A stretch of DNA of 64,000 nt from Heterocephalus glaber (GCF_000247695.1 NW_004624855.1:6066328-6130327); one strand, 5' to 3'; shown: positions 10,761 through 22,754, counted from the stretch's first letter. The notes: generated from the letters alone by a model not told the origin. Program-made: numbers and translations.

Positions 10761-12919
10761 AGAGAGAATACAGTATTCCATGTGTTGTTTGTTCAAGAAT
10801 AATAATATCTGGCATGTAATGTAGTTTTTCAACATATTCTTTCATACTTTTAAGGCAGAAAACTTAAATTAGAATTTTTAGGGATTTTTTGTTTGTTGTT
10901 GTTGTTTACTTCCCTTCTTGCTTTAGTTTTCTTGACCTATATTTAATATTGTAACTGATTGTCAAAGTTCATTTACTTTTAAATTTGTTTTTAAATTTCA
11001 TTGTTTTCCTATTTTCCTTAAATTTTTATCTGATGTATTTATTACCTCAGGTGTTCTTTATAGTTTGACCTCCCTTTCTGAAAAGATTTTCTTTAGTTAT
11101 TCTTACCATAGTCTATATTCACGTATTTTAATTTCCCTAATTCTGATTTTATTGTTCTTTCATATTTGTTATAATTTTCTTAAACTCTTTTAGCTTTTTT
11201 TGGAAATAGTATTCTTCTATTTTGTAAATAAATCTCTGGGGCATATTGTCCATTGGAATGTTGATCTTATTCTTTGTTTCTTAAAATAAATTTCCATAAC
11301 ATTTGACCTTCATCAATTTCTACTTTTTATTTTTGTAAGGCATGACCTTTCGTCAGTTCTTAAAGAGAGACAGGACTTTAGGATTCTTTCTAAAGGACTC
11401 TAACTTCTGCCATTTAATTCCTGATTTTGTTCCCCTCCTTCATTTTGACCTTGACTTCCTCTTTTTATATCGAATAAATTTGACTCTACTCCCAAGTCTC
11501 CCTTGTTGTGGATACCTGTTCTGGAATGAGTTTTGAGAGTTCATAGGGGCCTGATTTCTCCAATCCCTTTTGTCCTTCCTATGATGGAGTCTTTGTACTC
11601 ACCTCTTGTAGAGAGAGTCAATCCTTATCTCATTCTACTTTCTGCTCTCCAAATGGCCAGAATACTTTTCTTTTAATACTTGTTGGTCTTTAAGTGGCTC
11701 TCCTGTTACCTAGTCCATCAGTCACTGGCCTCATTACTCCTTTCTTCTCTCCATAGGTATCATGCCTTGTGGCCTTGATTGCTTTTCTCATTCTCCTGAT
11801 TCTGTTTCAAATAGTTCTATTACTTAACCATTTCTATATAATGCTTTTTGTCAATTTTATTTGAGGATTTAAAGAGATTGAAAGACTTTGCTGCTATATT
11901 ATCATCTCTCTAGAATTTCCTTACTTATTTTTTTTAGTTTAAACAAATTCTATTTCCTTTAGTTTTATCTCCCATCTACTTCCAGATTCTTCTAAACTAT
12001 CTTTCTTATCTATTTTAGAATAGAGATAATTAGCCTATGGATATTTAACTTTAATTATTCTTAATGAGTTTGCATGTAACTTTATAAAATCAGCAACATT
12101 ACAAGCATGTAGATAATGAGGATGATAAGGAAGTTATTGTTGTGCTTGAGACTAAGATAAATTTTCTGTATATTTACTAGAATTTCAACCCTAACCCTGG
12201 ATCACCTTCTTTTAACTGCAATATAAATTCAGTAATCCATCAGCCTCAATTTTATATATTTCACTTGATATCCCTTTTGAATTCACTGACTTAAGACAAT
12301 TCAGAATAAATATAATTCTTGGTTTCATTTAATTAGTATTATCTTCCTTCTAATCATTTTAATGGGGAGTTTAAGAGGTAGAAAGAATAAACTTTTAAAG
12401 TATACAACTCACTATCACGTCATCTTAAATTGAAATCAACAAATTTGTTTTTGTATTTAAAAATTTTCCATACATATATGTAGAGTATTAGTAATAACAT
12501 ACTGATATTTTATTGAACTAACAATTTAAAATCTTTTTGTTAAGTTTACCAAACAATGTTAAAATGGCATGCCTCATCTTTTCCTAAAGGACTGCTTATC
12601 TAATGGAACAGACCAACTTGGGAGTTGGAAGCATACTACAGCCAAAAGTCATCTCCAGGCCTATTTCTTTTCTTTCTTCTGCCCTTGCCTTTCTGTTTAC
12701 TTTGTGGTTTTGGTTTCCATTCTTATTTATAGTGAACTGTGAGATGAAATGAAACGAGATCCACATCTAATTACACAACATTGCTAGGAAGTCAGAATTG
12801 GGTAGAATGCAAGAATTCATCTGCTCTAAACTGATGAATTGAAAAATAAAATGTTTTGCCCAAGTTCACTTGCTCTAATGACAGCCCTACTGAGAGTCTT
12901 TTGCTGTTTCTTTTACCCC
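10761..12919. other. AT-rich non-coding stretch
   Basis: No gene and no confidently named repeat over about 2.1 kb. The 11,100-11,900 part is pyrimidine-rich on this strand and may be an ancient LINE remnant, which I cannot confirm by eye. Confidence 0.4.
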
Positions 12920-12937
12920 AAAATATAACCATAATTC

Positions 12938-13003
12938 TTTTTTTTTTTTTTGGTACTGGGGATCAAACTCAGGTCCTTGTGCTTGCGGGGCAGGCGGCAG
13001 AAC
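12938..13003 (-). mobile_element. ID-like SINE, antisense, 5'-truncated
   Basis: Poly-T, then GGTACTGGGGATCAAACTCAGG (reverse of the B-box end) and CTTGCGGGGCAGGCGG. The A-box half is missing. Flanking ATATAACCATAATTCT (12922-12937) and ATACAACCATAGTTCT (from about 13007) look like a target-site duplication. Confidence 0.9.
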
Positions 13004-13828
13004 CAATATACAACCATAGTTCTGTCTTCCTAGGAGAATGTGTATAATGTGGCCTGTGGAGATTTAAAGCTTCTACACATCAAGACTAACAAATATGGTT
13101 ACCTCATATTTAACTTCATATTACTAAGTACATATACTAACATTAATTTTTAGTTAACTCATTTGGTTTGGTTATACTGAGTTTGACACAGAACTTGTGT
13201 TTTCATTATATCTAGCCTTAATTTTTAAAGTATTTAATGTTGCATATTGTTATATATTGATCTTAGGGTATAAAAGAAATGTATCTTATAAATATTTTGT
13301 TTTGTCTAGAAAGCATCATGCTAAGGACATATTTTAATTTAAAATGCATAGATAATTCCTTATTAACAAAAGAAGCCACTTAGAAAACTTTAAAGTTATG
13401 AGGTAAATAACAAAAAGTAAAACTTTTGTAATTCACAAATGTGTTCCACTTTACTTCTTTCCAATTGTCTTGTGCTCCAATTCCTTTTTTATTTTGTTTC
13501 CCCTTGACTGTGCCTTACCATTCCCTTTGCCTTTGTATCTTAAGCTACCAATGTACACAGAAAGCACTGGAGTCCCTGCTGCTGTGACTTACAATATCTC
13601 GAATTTCTGTCTAAGTACCTGGCAGCCTGGCAGTGTGAGGGTCATTGGTAGGATGCTTTATCTAAGCAGAACAACACACTTTGGTTTCATAGTCTGCAAG
13701 CTCCAATTAAATGTACATGTTGGATTGTTGTGCATTATAGCATTAAAAACAAGTATAGTGTTGTACAAGCATCTATTTACATTTACTGTTTGGGGGCTAC
13801 AAAACACATTTCTTTCTCCAAAGTGGAT

Positions 13829-13861
13829 GACATCCTATCAAAGTCTAGACATCCTATCAAA
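13829..13861 (+). repeat. Exact 14-mer direct repeat
   Basis: GACATCCTATCAAA occurs at 13829 and again at 13848, a 19-bp period. Confidence 0.85.
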
Positions 13862-14099
13862 TGTCAGTGCAAGTATGGATCTTCCATATATGGGTCTCAG
13901 GAGACTGGAGCTTGTCTGCAATGCTTCTCTTTCAGTAAGATCAATACAGTCATGTACTGTATATGTATTTTTTCCCAGTTTGCTAACTGAAATTGTTATC
14001 AAAACACAGAATTTATTTTTGTCTTCTAAGCAGGAAGTAACATATGACCAGAACTCAAGTGGGAAAAGTTAGGTGATGAATAAATACCCAAGAAGTTGG

Positions 14100-14810
14100 G
14101 AAGAAAGTATATTTTTTATTACCCACTAAGCCACGATAAGGGTTATTATCATGAGATAATCATTCCTCTGGAGCAATACAAGACAGGGGACACAGCTGAG
14201 TGCTATCATGCCCATGGGATGTGATTAGCTCATGATAACAGCATCCCCTGGACTCATTGCTATTATGAAATGTCTATTTCCCCACCATTTCCTATATATA
14301 AATAAGTGATTTTGGCGGACAGATTCAATTCCCACAAACTGCAAGTTTGCATTAAAATGCTTCAGCTGTGAGATTCACAGATATTAATCTACCCTTTTGG
14401 AATGTTGAACAGTCAATCAGAATCCTTCTTCGTCTCAAGCTGTTTTATGATATTATTACAATGTATTTTGCGACGGAATGGCGGGTAAAGCAAGTTTCAG
14501 AGATATAGGCTTGTTTGGGCTCGATTTAGTTGCTTGAGGGAAACCTCTACATAAAATGACTCTGCCTGCTCACTAAGGCATCCTAACTTTCTCATTATTT
14601 TTTTTTCCTGCCTGATTCAATCTCTTTGCTGCATTTTAGAAGTCTGAAGTTCATTCCTCTAACTAGATTAATAAAAGCGGATTTCGCATTTTATACTTCA
14701 GAACTGACAGAAAGAAATACTGCTCTAGTAAAGTCAGAGTGAAGCGAAAAGTACTGTCTCAGAATCTGGGATTTTGAAATTAACTTTGAAGTAAGATTGA
14801 TTTGGTATTT
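14100..14810. promoter_or_regulatory. Candidate conserved non-coding element
   Basis: About 700 bp with no recognisable repeat and unusually many retained CpGs for this window (CACGATAAG, TGGCGGAC, TTGCGACGGAATGGCGGG, CTCGATT, AAGCGGATTTCGC, GAAGCGAAAAG). It opens with a GATA-type palindrome (ATTATC-ATGA-GATAAT, 14145-14160), with a further ATGATAA near 14232, and contains ATATTAATCT homeobox-type cores. No open frame spans it. Its character suggests an enhancer under constraint. No direct proof is possible from one sequence. Confidence 0.45.
14145..14160. promoter_or_regulatory. Palindromic paired GATA motif
   Basis: ATTATC and GATAAT arms are perfect complements around a 4-nt ATGA centre, giving two convergent GATAA/TTATC cores. 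Confidence 0.5.
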
Positions 14811-15639
14811 AGGAATAAATAGTAAACTATTGGTATAATAATAAATTGATGGGATTACTTTATTAGAAATTTAAGTGAAGTTTCTGAGAACCAGATAATT
14901 AATTCAGAAAAATTTAAAACTCAATCTCATTTTAATGTGCTAAACATTTTTGAGTAATACTATTCCTTGTGTGAAACCATATTCTTGGTTGTGCTTACAA
15001 AAAGCAGAAATTTGAATTACATTATCACAGAATCTGAAAGCAACATTTTCTGTCTAAAAACGTATTTGTCACATTCATGTTAATAATATTAGAAAAAAAT
15101 CATTTTGTATGAATAAATGTCTAGAAAATCAAAAAGGGGAAAGTGGCTGTTTTCTTTTCCTCCAAACTACTTTACTACTTTGGTCATGAAGTCTCTTTAT
15201 TGTTACATGTCTTCATTGACCTCATTTGCTGAGAATATACAAGCAACCAAGCACCATTGACTAGATGGTGACTTTAAATAGGAAGTACCAAATTTGTTGT
15301 TTGTCCTCCTGCTTCCTGCTATGATTATTACCTTCATGATGATAATAGGGAGAGTAGCTTGCTAGCTATCACATCAGTCCAGAAAATGGAGAGAATCATG
15401 CACTAACTTTCAAGGAGTACTATACAGTACTTTGTTTCTGTGGGTCAGGTGCTGAGCTGGACTATGTACATACATTATTTTTTATCAAGGGATTGAAAAA
15501 GAAGACATCATTTTAAAGTGGTGTACTAACCATTATATCAAATGCATTTATGAAGTTCAGTATTTCCACAAAGGGAAGAATAATTAACTTTCTCTGGGTT
15601 ATAGGAAAGAAGATGAAATTAAGGTTGCTGTTAATGAGA
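14811..15639. other. Unassigned non-coding stretch
   Basis: AT-rich; no confident element. A MIR-like fragment may exist near 15435-15480 but is too eroded to claim. Confidence 0.4.
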
Positions 15640-16110
15640 ATTAAGGAGAATTAAGCTGGGACACGAACTATCAAGAAGTAAAGGGTATTTTTTTTAAAAG
15701 AACAGATAATCACAATGCTTAATTAATTATGAATATGGTATGTTGTAGGTAATAGGGAGTTGGCATTGCTGGAACATAATCACAAAGAAGACCTGGATCA
15801 AAAGTTGAATCATGAAAATTCATGTTTTTTGGGCTAGAGTTTGTGTTTTATTTTGTAGTCAACAGGGAGCTGGAGCTGATGGTCAGTTATGTGTTTTAGA
15901 CCTGACATTGAACAACAGAGCAAAGGTTGGCCTGGAGGGAACTCACAAAATTTTGGGTTAATATCTGGACTTTCATGAAATGCACACAAAATTCTGGAAG
16001 TCTGATGCAGAAATAGAAACACAGAGCCAAGAAGGTTGTACATACAGGTTGTAGGATGGACCAGGCTCACTGACAAGATGATGACATTGAGAAGATGAGA
16101 GAGTAACAGA
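15640..16110 (-). mobile_element. Possible L2-like LINE, antisense
   Basis: Purine-rich text with loose resemblance to the reverse complement of the L2 3' UTR (TTTGTGTTTTATTTTGTAGTCAACAGGGAGC; GATGATGACATTGAGAAGATGAGAGAG). Support is weak. Confidence 0.35.
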
Positions 16111-16289
16111 ATCAAATCCCAATTTTCTGCTTCACTTACTGGGTATATTGCATAGATATTTACCAGACAAGGGCCTCAAGAGAAAGCGCAGGTTCTAAGG
16201 GGATGTGAAAAAGAGGGATAAAAGGGGGAAAATGTGTATTTATTGAGAGGTAAGCATAAGTCAAACATATATTTCTTAAATACTAAACA

Positions 16290-16440
16290 TAGATTTACAT
16301 ATTTACTACTTCTATATAATCGACATGGTAAGTAACATGGTTTTCCACACCTTTATATACATGGAAACAGACTTTTGAGAGAGTAGTAGCTTTATATAGA
16401 TCAATTAGATAGTAAGCATGGAACTAGGATGTTGAATTTT
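16290..16440 (-). mobile_element. MIR SINE, antisense
   Basis: Follows the antisense MIR pattern: CATGGAAACAGACTTTTGAGAGAG, then ATAGTAAGCATGGAACTAGGATGTTGAATTTTAGGTGAC. Confidence 0.5.
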
Positions 16441-16904
16441 AGGTGACTATATAGGATATATCTACCTAGACTATTTCAGTGGGGATGTAATTATATATAT
16501 CTTGTACTTGGAGCCATCCTATATGATCAGATTACAAATCCAAATTAATATTAAGGAAAAAAATCGCTTTTTAATTAGTGAATACTTTTAAAAACTGAAA
16601 GTAGATCTAGAGTTCACTGATTTAGGTTTTTGATGAAACTCCCCCAAAACAATGCTCTTATTACTTAAGTAAAATATCAAATCTTTCCTAATATAATTTT
16701 AATGTAATCTTTTTAATGACTCTACTCATTCAAGTTGTGTAGCATTGGGTTCAGTGTTAAGAGGATGGTAAACATTTAATTTCTTTGTTCAGTGATGTAA
16801 ATGTCAAATTGGTATATGTACTCAATGAGAGTTTTGATTATTTAATGTTCCACATTTTTATTTTTTCCCTTCAAACTATTTTGGTATTTTTTGCAAAATA
16901 ATTT

Positions 16905-17015
16905 TGAGGTGCTTCGGCCCTGGGAGGACACAGCAGGAAGGCATCATCTGGAAAGCAGAAAGCTAACCCTCATCAAACTGAATCTGCTTATGTTTAGCCT
17001 CAGACTTACTCTCTA
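16905..17015 (+). mobile_element. LTR-like fragment (MaLR-type), sense
   Basis: GAGGACACAGCAGGAAGGCATCATCTGGAAAGCAG, then CCCTCATCAAACTGAATCTGC and a cluster ending CTCTAGAAC, recall the 3' half of MaLR/ERVL-type LTRs (ACAGCAAGAAGGC... CCAGAACTGTGAG). It abuts the TFDP2 retrocopy. Confidence 0.5.
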
Positions 17016-17017
17016 GA

Positions 17018-17328
17018 ACAATTATAAGCACACCACAGAGACTCACCAGTTCAGGAAGTGTTCTGATTGGGAGCCCATACACTCCTGCACCAGCAATGGT
17101 CACTCAGACACACATAGCAGAAGCAACTAGCTGGGTTACCGGTAAATGAAGCAAAAAAGGAGATAAAAATGGAAAGGGCTTGAGATATTTTTCAATACAA
17201 GTGTGTGAAAATGTTCAGTGGAAAGGTACAACATCATATAATGAAGTAGCTGATGAGCTGGTATCAGAGTTCATCAATTCAAATAATCATTTGGCAGCTG
17301 ATTCAGCTTATGATCAGAAGAATATATG
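17018..17328 (+). pseudogene. TFDP2: TFDP2 (DP-2) retrocopy fragment
   Basis: Single frame with about 102 codons matching the transcription factor DP-2, dimer partner of E2F. It begins near 17021 with IISTPQRLTSSG, continues VLIGSPYTPAPAM, VTQTHIAEAT, then [11 protein letters not shown] at 17150, and the start of the DNA-binding domain [13 protein letters not shown] and [13 protein letters not shown] ending 17326. One in-frame stop (TGA 17147-17149, where arginine is expected) kills it; other substitutions lie in the DNA-binding domain (such as HFSMK to YFSIQ and KVQRK to NVQWK). Between SWVTG and K-stop-SKK the 16-residue E region of DP-2 is cleanly missing with no frameshift, matching the E-minus splice form. 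Homology stops at KNI, followed by TG|GTAAAT, which looks like a splice donor, so the source may have been a partly spliced transcript. No A tail or target duplication is seen. The comparison uses remembered host protein sequence. Confidence 0.9.
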
Positions 17329-18540
17329 GTAAATCAGGTTAAATGTAGAATATTTGCTTATAATAAAACAGGGGCCAAGAGAATTCTATAACTTTAGTTC
17401 CAAGATAGTTGTAGATACCTCTACACCAATCCCCTGATGAGAGGAATAGTAAATAGTAACAGTTTAGGTGTTTATAGTCACAAAGACTCTAAGAAAAATT
17501 GTTCAAATATTTTTTTCATATTGGTTTTGTATGCACTCTATTTACAAGGTTTTATGGTTTCCCTAAAACATTTTGATGTCATGTTAAAAGTGGAACAAAG
17601 TATCTATATGAACACATTAGTATTTAGGTCTATTAAATAATTAGAATGTCTCCCTACCTAAAGGAGTTTAATCATGACAGCAGAATTTGAAGGTTAATAA
17701 AATTATAAACTAAGCTGATGAACAAAAAAATTCATTCAAAGTACAATTACAGAGCAGACAACTGAAAACTGGAAAAGATGATATTTCCACAGCTACATTC
17801 TCTGGCTGCAGTAAATTTTTCAATGAGGTTGAATATATTCCTTCCCTGTATAAAGCTAATAATGAGGAATGGGACAGATGGATTAAATTATTATCTCTAA
17901 CATTCTGTAAAAGCTAATTTATAACCAAGCAGTTGTTTTTATTTGTCAACATATTTTTGCTTTTTCATCCTACCCTTAGTCTCAAATTTTGAGTATCGCT
18001 ATCAGAAAGTTGAAGTAGAAGAAAAAGATGATCCTGAAAAACCTAAGTAAAGTATAAAAAGTCATTTTTCATGTGTATATAAAATTGGTACCACGAAAAT
18101 ATGTTGGCCTAATTAATCCCTGAAAAAGGTGAATAGAACAAGATTTCATCATTGTGCTAAGAATCAATTCATCATACTACTCTTTTACATTTGATATTAC
18201 ATCTGCTTATTTTCAAGGGATGCATCCAAACCAATTTTCATACAACAACAGCCTTAGAAAACAAAGCTTCTGTAGCAGTAAAACTGAAAAACAAAGCATT
18301 TTGCTGTATTTTCTTATTTTTAGAGATTTTAAGTGCATATTAGCATTCTAAACTATAGTACAATAACAACACAAAACTTCACTAAACTCAGGTTTTTCTA
18401 ACTTGACTAAAGCAGTCTGCAATCATCCCTCTTTTGCCTCAATACTATTAGTGCTAGCACCAACAGCATTAGTGATACTACCAACTGAGATTTCTAATAA
18501 TTACTTTAGAAACTCTACAGTTACCCTAGATTATTTGTAG
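17329..18540. other. Unassigned stretch downstream of the retrocopy
   Basis: Begins GTAAAT directly after the TFDP2 homology and could be retained intron of that gene or unrelated DNA. A polypyrimidine-AG followed by a 22-codon open stretch (17985-18050, ending TAA) lies inside but is not TFDP2 and would not be in frame with it. AATAAA occurs near 17362. Confidence 0.4.
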
Positions 18541-18548
18541 AATTAGAG

Positions 18549-18757
18549 CAGGGTTCAGTACTCTTTTTTTGTGTGTGAAGAGACAGAAAATAAATATTTT
18601 AGGATCTGTAAGCTACATACGATCTGGGTCACATACTTTGTTTCTTTCTTTCTTTTTATAACACTTGAGAAATGTAGAATCCACTTTTAGTTTGAGGACC
18701 ATACATAATGGAGGCTACATGTCAGATCTGACCTGTGTGCAAGTTTGTTAACTCCTG
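18549..18757 (+). mobile_element. hAT-type (Charlie-like) non-autonomous DNA transposon
   Basis: CAGGGTTCAGTACTCT at the left and TTTGTTAACTCCTG at the right form degenerate terminal inverted repeats. Internal text follows a known mammalian hAT element (AGAAAATAAATATTTTAGGATCTG; CAGATCTGACCTGTGTGC). Flanking 8-mers AATTAGAG (18541-18548) and TGTTAGAG (18758-18765) agree at six of eight positions, the duplication length expected for hAT. Confidence 0.8.
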
Positions 18758-18765
18758 TGTTAGAG

Positions 18766-19843
18766 GATATATATTTTTAAAATGTCAAAGCAAAAAACAG
18801 AGTAAGTAACAAGGAATCTAAACACACAAGCCATACAGTCATAAATACTGACACAGAGAACAGTTAGATATTCACTGAACTGCAAATTTTAAAATGATGT
18901 TTTGAATAAATGTATCTAGATATCAAATGACAACTACAGGAAGGTTTATTAGGGTGTCCTCTGGTCCTTAGGTTCTTATAATATCTATCCACCCCTTTGA
19001 GTGAAGAAAAAGATGTATGCAAATTCCCCTTTTTCTTCACTTTCATCTGTAAGAAAAGTAGAAGTTAGTGTGCACCTTGGTATAAACCCTTTAAAACATA
19101 TTTGGAACAAAATATTTTTGAATTTTAAGTCCAGATTCATAATTTTTAATTATTACTGGAACAAGACTAGGAAAAAATAGATTAGTTTATACGTAAAGGG
19201 AAAATTGAGCAATGAGAAAAATGAATATGTCATAAGAATTTTACATATTTTAATGAAATTACTTATTCCTGAAAAACAAATACTTACTTAAATCTACAAT
19301 ATTCAAGATGCCATGTCTTTGCAATAATAACTCAAGAAAAATCTAAACTTTCCATCACTGGGAATGTTTCACTACTAAAATGGAGTTATACATTTTTTCA
19401 TAAATTTTACTTGCAATAAAAGATAAAACATAAAATTCATTCTCATATTGATGAATATGTATTTATTCATATGTATATACATATATATGTATACATCATG
19501 TACACATTTGTATATATATATTGATGTATTGCTATGTAAATGATAGAAAAAGATTTAGAAAGGAATATAAAAGTGGTTAAATTTGGCTAGTGTTATTGCT
19601 GTAGATTTTCTATTTTTCACATATTTCATACAATTTTTTTAAAAAGCAATATATGTTATTATACTGTTTATTTGCATTTAAGATCCATTCTTTGAATTCC
19701 CAAAACTTATTTGTATTATATTTCTGGGTTTTCAGAGTCCCCAGATAGACTGGATGTAAAGAAAAAATTTCAACCTATTATTTGGAAAGTGTACTACAAA
19801 ATACATACATAAAAATCTAAACATTTCTGGCAGTAATGAATTA

Positions 19844-19846
<3 letters not shown>
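18766..19846. other. AT-rich stretch, nothing recognised
   Basis: Includes a TA-rich run of short palindromes (about 19455-19525). No gene or repeat family recognised. Confidence 0.5.

Positions 19847-19896
<50 letters not shown>
19847..19896. repeat. (TC)25 microsatellite
   Basis: About 25 uninterrupted TC repeats. The antisense frame gives an Arg-Glu run with no coding meaning. Confidence 0.97.
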
Positions 19897-19900
<4 letters not shown>

Positions 19901-22399
19901 TGTAGTTCTGTGCATTTCATGTGTCTTAGGAAGTCACCAGACTGAGGTGTTACACATGCCTACATTTCACGACTATAGTTATTCACACCTCCCTGAGCTT
20001 GGCCAGATGGGGATGCCTCTATTAATTTAACCACATATCTCTATTAGAGTATTATTTTCTCCATCACTCAACCAGATAGCTTCATTGAGTGCCACATCCC
20101 TGCCTGGATCCCTACCATCCAGCTAGCTGAGAAGCACCAGTCAGGAAGGCGCTGATACACTGCAGAAGATGCTCTATCATTCCTTCTGATGTGCGTGTGT
20201 TAGGACTGGCACTACCTTGCCTGAATCTCATCTGCCATCTGACTGCACAATTATCTTTAACTTCTCCCTCCTGAGTCCTACACCTTCCCTCTAAGTAAAT
20301 GTTTTCAACATCATTGTTGACAACAGAAAACATTTTTGTTTTTGGCTTAATTTTTCTACTAAGGGTTTAAAACCCAGCAATTCTATATGGCAGAAAATGG
20401 CCCTCTGTGGATAGCTCAGGTCTTTGTGCCTGAAGAACACCCCCACTGTACACCTGTCCTGACAGATTGAGGCCCTAGAACAATATCGCTTAGTCACACA
20501 CTAACCAGCAGGGGGAAAGTCTGCGCCTTTTATGAAAGCCTACCTCCTGGCTTAGTGTTTGGAATTCAGTTCTACCTATAAATCAACATCAGAGCCTACA
20601 ACCCAGTGTGTTCAAGAGCTTTGTTTAAACATCAAAGGAAGAACGCAGACAAGCACTGTGTTAGAAATATAACTAATCACTTGCAAATACATCTTTCCTG
20701 TCAGTACGGGCTTAACCTTTCTGTTTAATGTGACTGGAGGAAAATGCAGTTATTTCCATCTTATCTGTTTTCTTTAAAGAGGTATAAAATTTTTCTATGA
20801 AAAAGAGATATTTGTTCTTAATGTAACAAAGACCAGAGTGTAACATTTCAAAAGTGTGTAGTTGAAGGAAGCAACAAGAAGCTGAATACTGTTGAAATCT
20901 AAAAGCTGTTTGTCACCTACTGAAGGACACATTACTCCCATGCATCTTATATGTGCTAGGAAAAACCAACTACTTGAGATCCTGTAGTGCTAGGATAAAA
21001 AGTAAAACTAATAAAAAGATTCAATTCAAAAATGAGGAAAACAGGTCTTTGTTTGTTTGTTGACTGACAGTGAATGCCGTTTGGTGCCCTGTGGTACATT
21101 GATTGGAATCAATTTAACTTCACCCTTTGCTCATGATTTTATCCATTCATAAGGGGACTAGGAAGGATTTATTTGAGGTGCCCAGAAAATCCAAGAATCT
21201 ATAAAACTTTCCTTTAATTTGAATGCTACAGATTATGGATGAAAGTTTGGTCACCTGCGTGGATCAGTAGGATTAGAGACATCAAAGCTGGTAAAAATAA
21301 GAAAGACAAGCAGAGAAACAACAAACAAAAAAGAGCTGCTTCACTGAAATGGAAGATAACGTCAAGGGGATTGGAAGGCTCAGCTAGAGATATAGTATTC
21401 CAGAATAGATGAGCTTTGTTCTCGCACTATCATTTTTCCTAAATCTGGGACAAACCATAAAGGTACGAATCCTCAGACTCACCATCTCTAAAAAGGGAAT
21501 ATGCTACAACTTTCCGGTTTTATATCTCTGTACAATGTTGATAATTTTGATTTTCAAATGTTTGTGTATAATAAAAAAATTTTTGCAGGTTGTAGCAGTG
21601 AAAGCGTTATATGATTTATCACCAATTGTATTTGTGATGTTCTCATATGTATGCATACATGTGTGGCTCTGTTTGTGTAGCTGAGAGCTTGTCTATTCTA
21701 GTGATCTTATTACTGAGATTAACCTTATAATAAAGTAACAATAGCAGAAATCTTGAGTTCTGACAGAGCTAAGAAGGAGTTTTGGACCAGTAGCATGAGT
21801 TGTGAAATCTTGGGCATTATTAATAGTTTGGAATTGTAAAAATTAAATGAAATTTCCCATAAAACAATTCTGCAACTCTTACCTTGTAATAGTAGTAGCA
21901 CTGTGAAAACAATAAATGAGGTTATTGACTTTATGCCATACATATGGATGTTTCAAAGAAAAATGTACAGGTATTGAGCAGTTAGTATTTAATGATGGCA
22001 AGTTGAAATTTAAAGAACAAGATTGATTTTTTTTTTCTGAGTTGTTACTGTTCGCACAAATTTCCACCTTGTCCTGGGGTCTGTAACTACTTTTCCACTC
22101 TCTTGTATTTTCAAATATACTACAGTAAATAGAGCATGGATTCTGGTCCCTGGTCACTCACTACCCTGGTCCCCTGTGTGATACCTTAAAACTGTACTCT
22201 GTGTAGTTAGAGCCACTTTATGTGGGTGTATTTGCATATATCAAGGTTAATAGTCACTCCCTACTGGCAAATGCTAATCGATACTGCCAACAAGTCTTCA
22301 TTAGAATAAAATGTGGCTGCTGTGCCCAATTAAATAAACCATTTCTAACAGCATCACAGAATTATTGCACTATTAAAATGTCAATGCGTAGCCAGTATT
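19897..22399. other. Unassigned stretch, moderately unique
   Basis: No recognisable SINE or LINE. The 20,100-20,600 part is less AT-rich and holds a CTCF-like motif at 20505-20516. Otherwise nothing identifiable. Confidence 0.4.
20505..20516 (+). promoter_or_regulatory. CTCF-like core motif
   Basis: CCAGCAGGGGGA matches the CTCF core CCASYAGRKGGC except for the last base. Motif match only. Confidence 0.35.
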
Positions 22400-22404
22400 T
22401 TGAG

Positions 22405-22485
22405 AGAGATTGTAAGATCCTTGAGGGCAAGAATTGGTTCTCTCCTTAGGTTATATATTGCACAGAGGAATGTTGAACACTAAAT
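22405..22485 (+). mobile_element. L2-like 3' end fragment
   Basis: GATTGTAAGATCCTTGAGGGCAAGAATTGG and then TTGAACACTAAATGATT resemble the L2 tail block GAATGTAAGCTCCTTGAGGGCAGGG. Confidence 0.55.
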
Positions 22486-22754
22486 GATTTTGATTCCAGC
22501 AGTAAGCTAATTCTCTTTGTTTCAAGAAAAATTAAAGAGTGGAAATAACTTCCTGAGGCATCTTTCTCAGACAGAGAAAATACATTGGCCATTTCCCGTA
22601 ATCAGGTCTGCAGGATTTTAAAACAATTACAAACTCCTGTGACTTTCAGTGCAGAGTTTCTCAAAAAGACAGAAAATTGACAAATCCTAGAGAATGCTCC
22701 TTTCCCCATGTGCTCTGGAAAGAAAAATGGGAAAGCTCCTAAGTATTTGTGTCC

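Noticed and set aside
13470..14072. 200-codon open frame, plus strand
   Set aside because: It begins at TTG, not ATG; composition and overlapping open frames look random, with no domain resemblance. It runs up to the edge of the 14.1 kb block without splice-site evidence.
19732..19920. Arg-Glu repeat protein, minus strand
   Set aside because: Translation of the (TC)n microsatellite.
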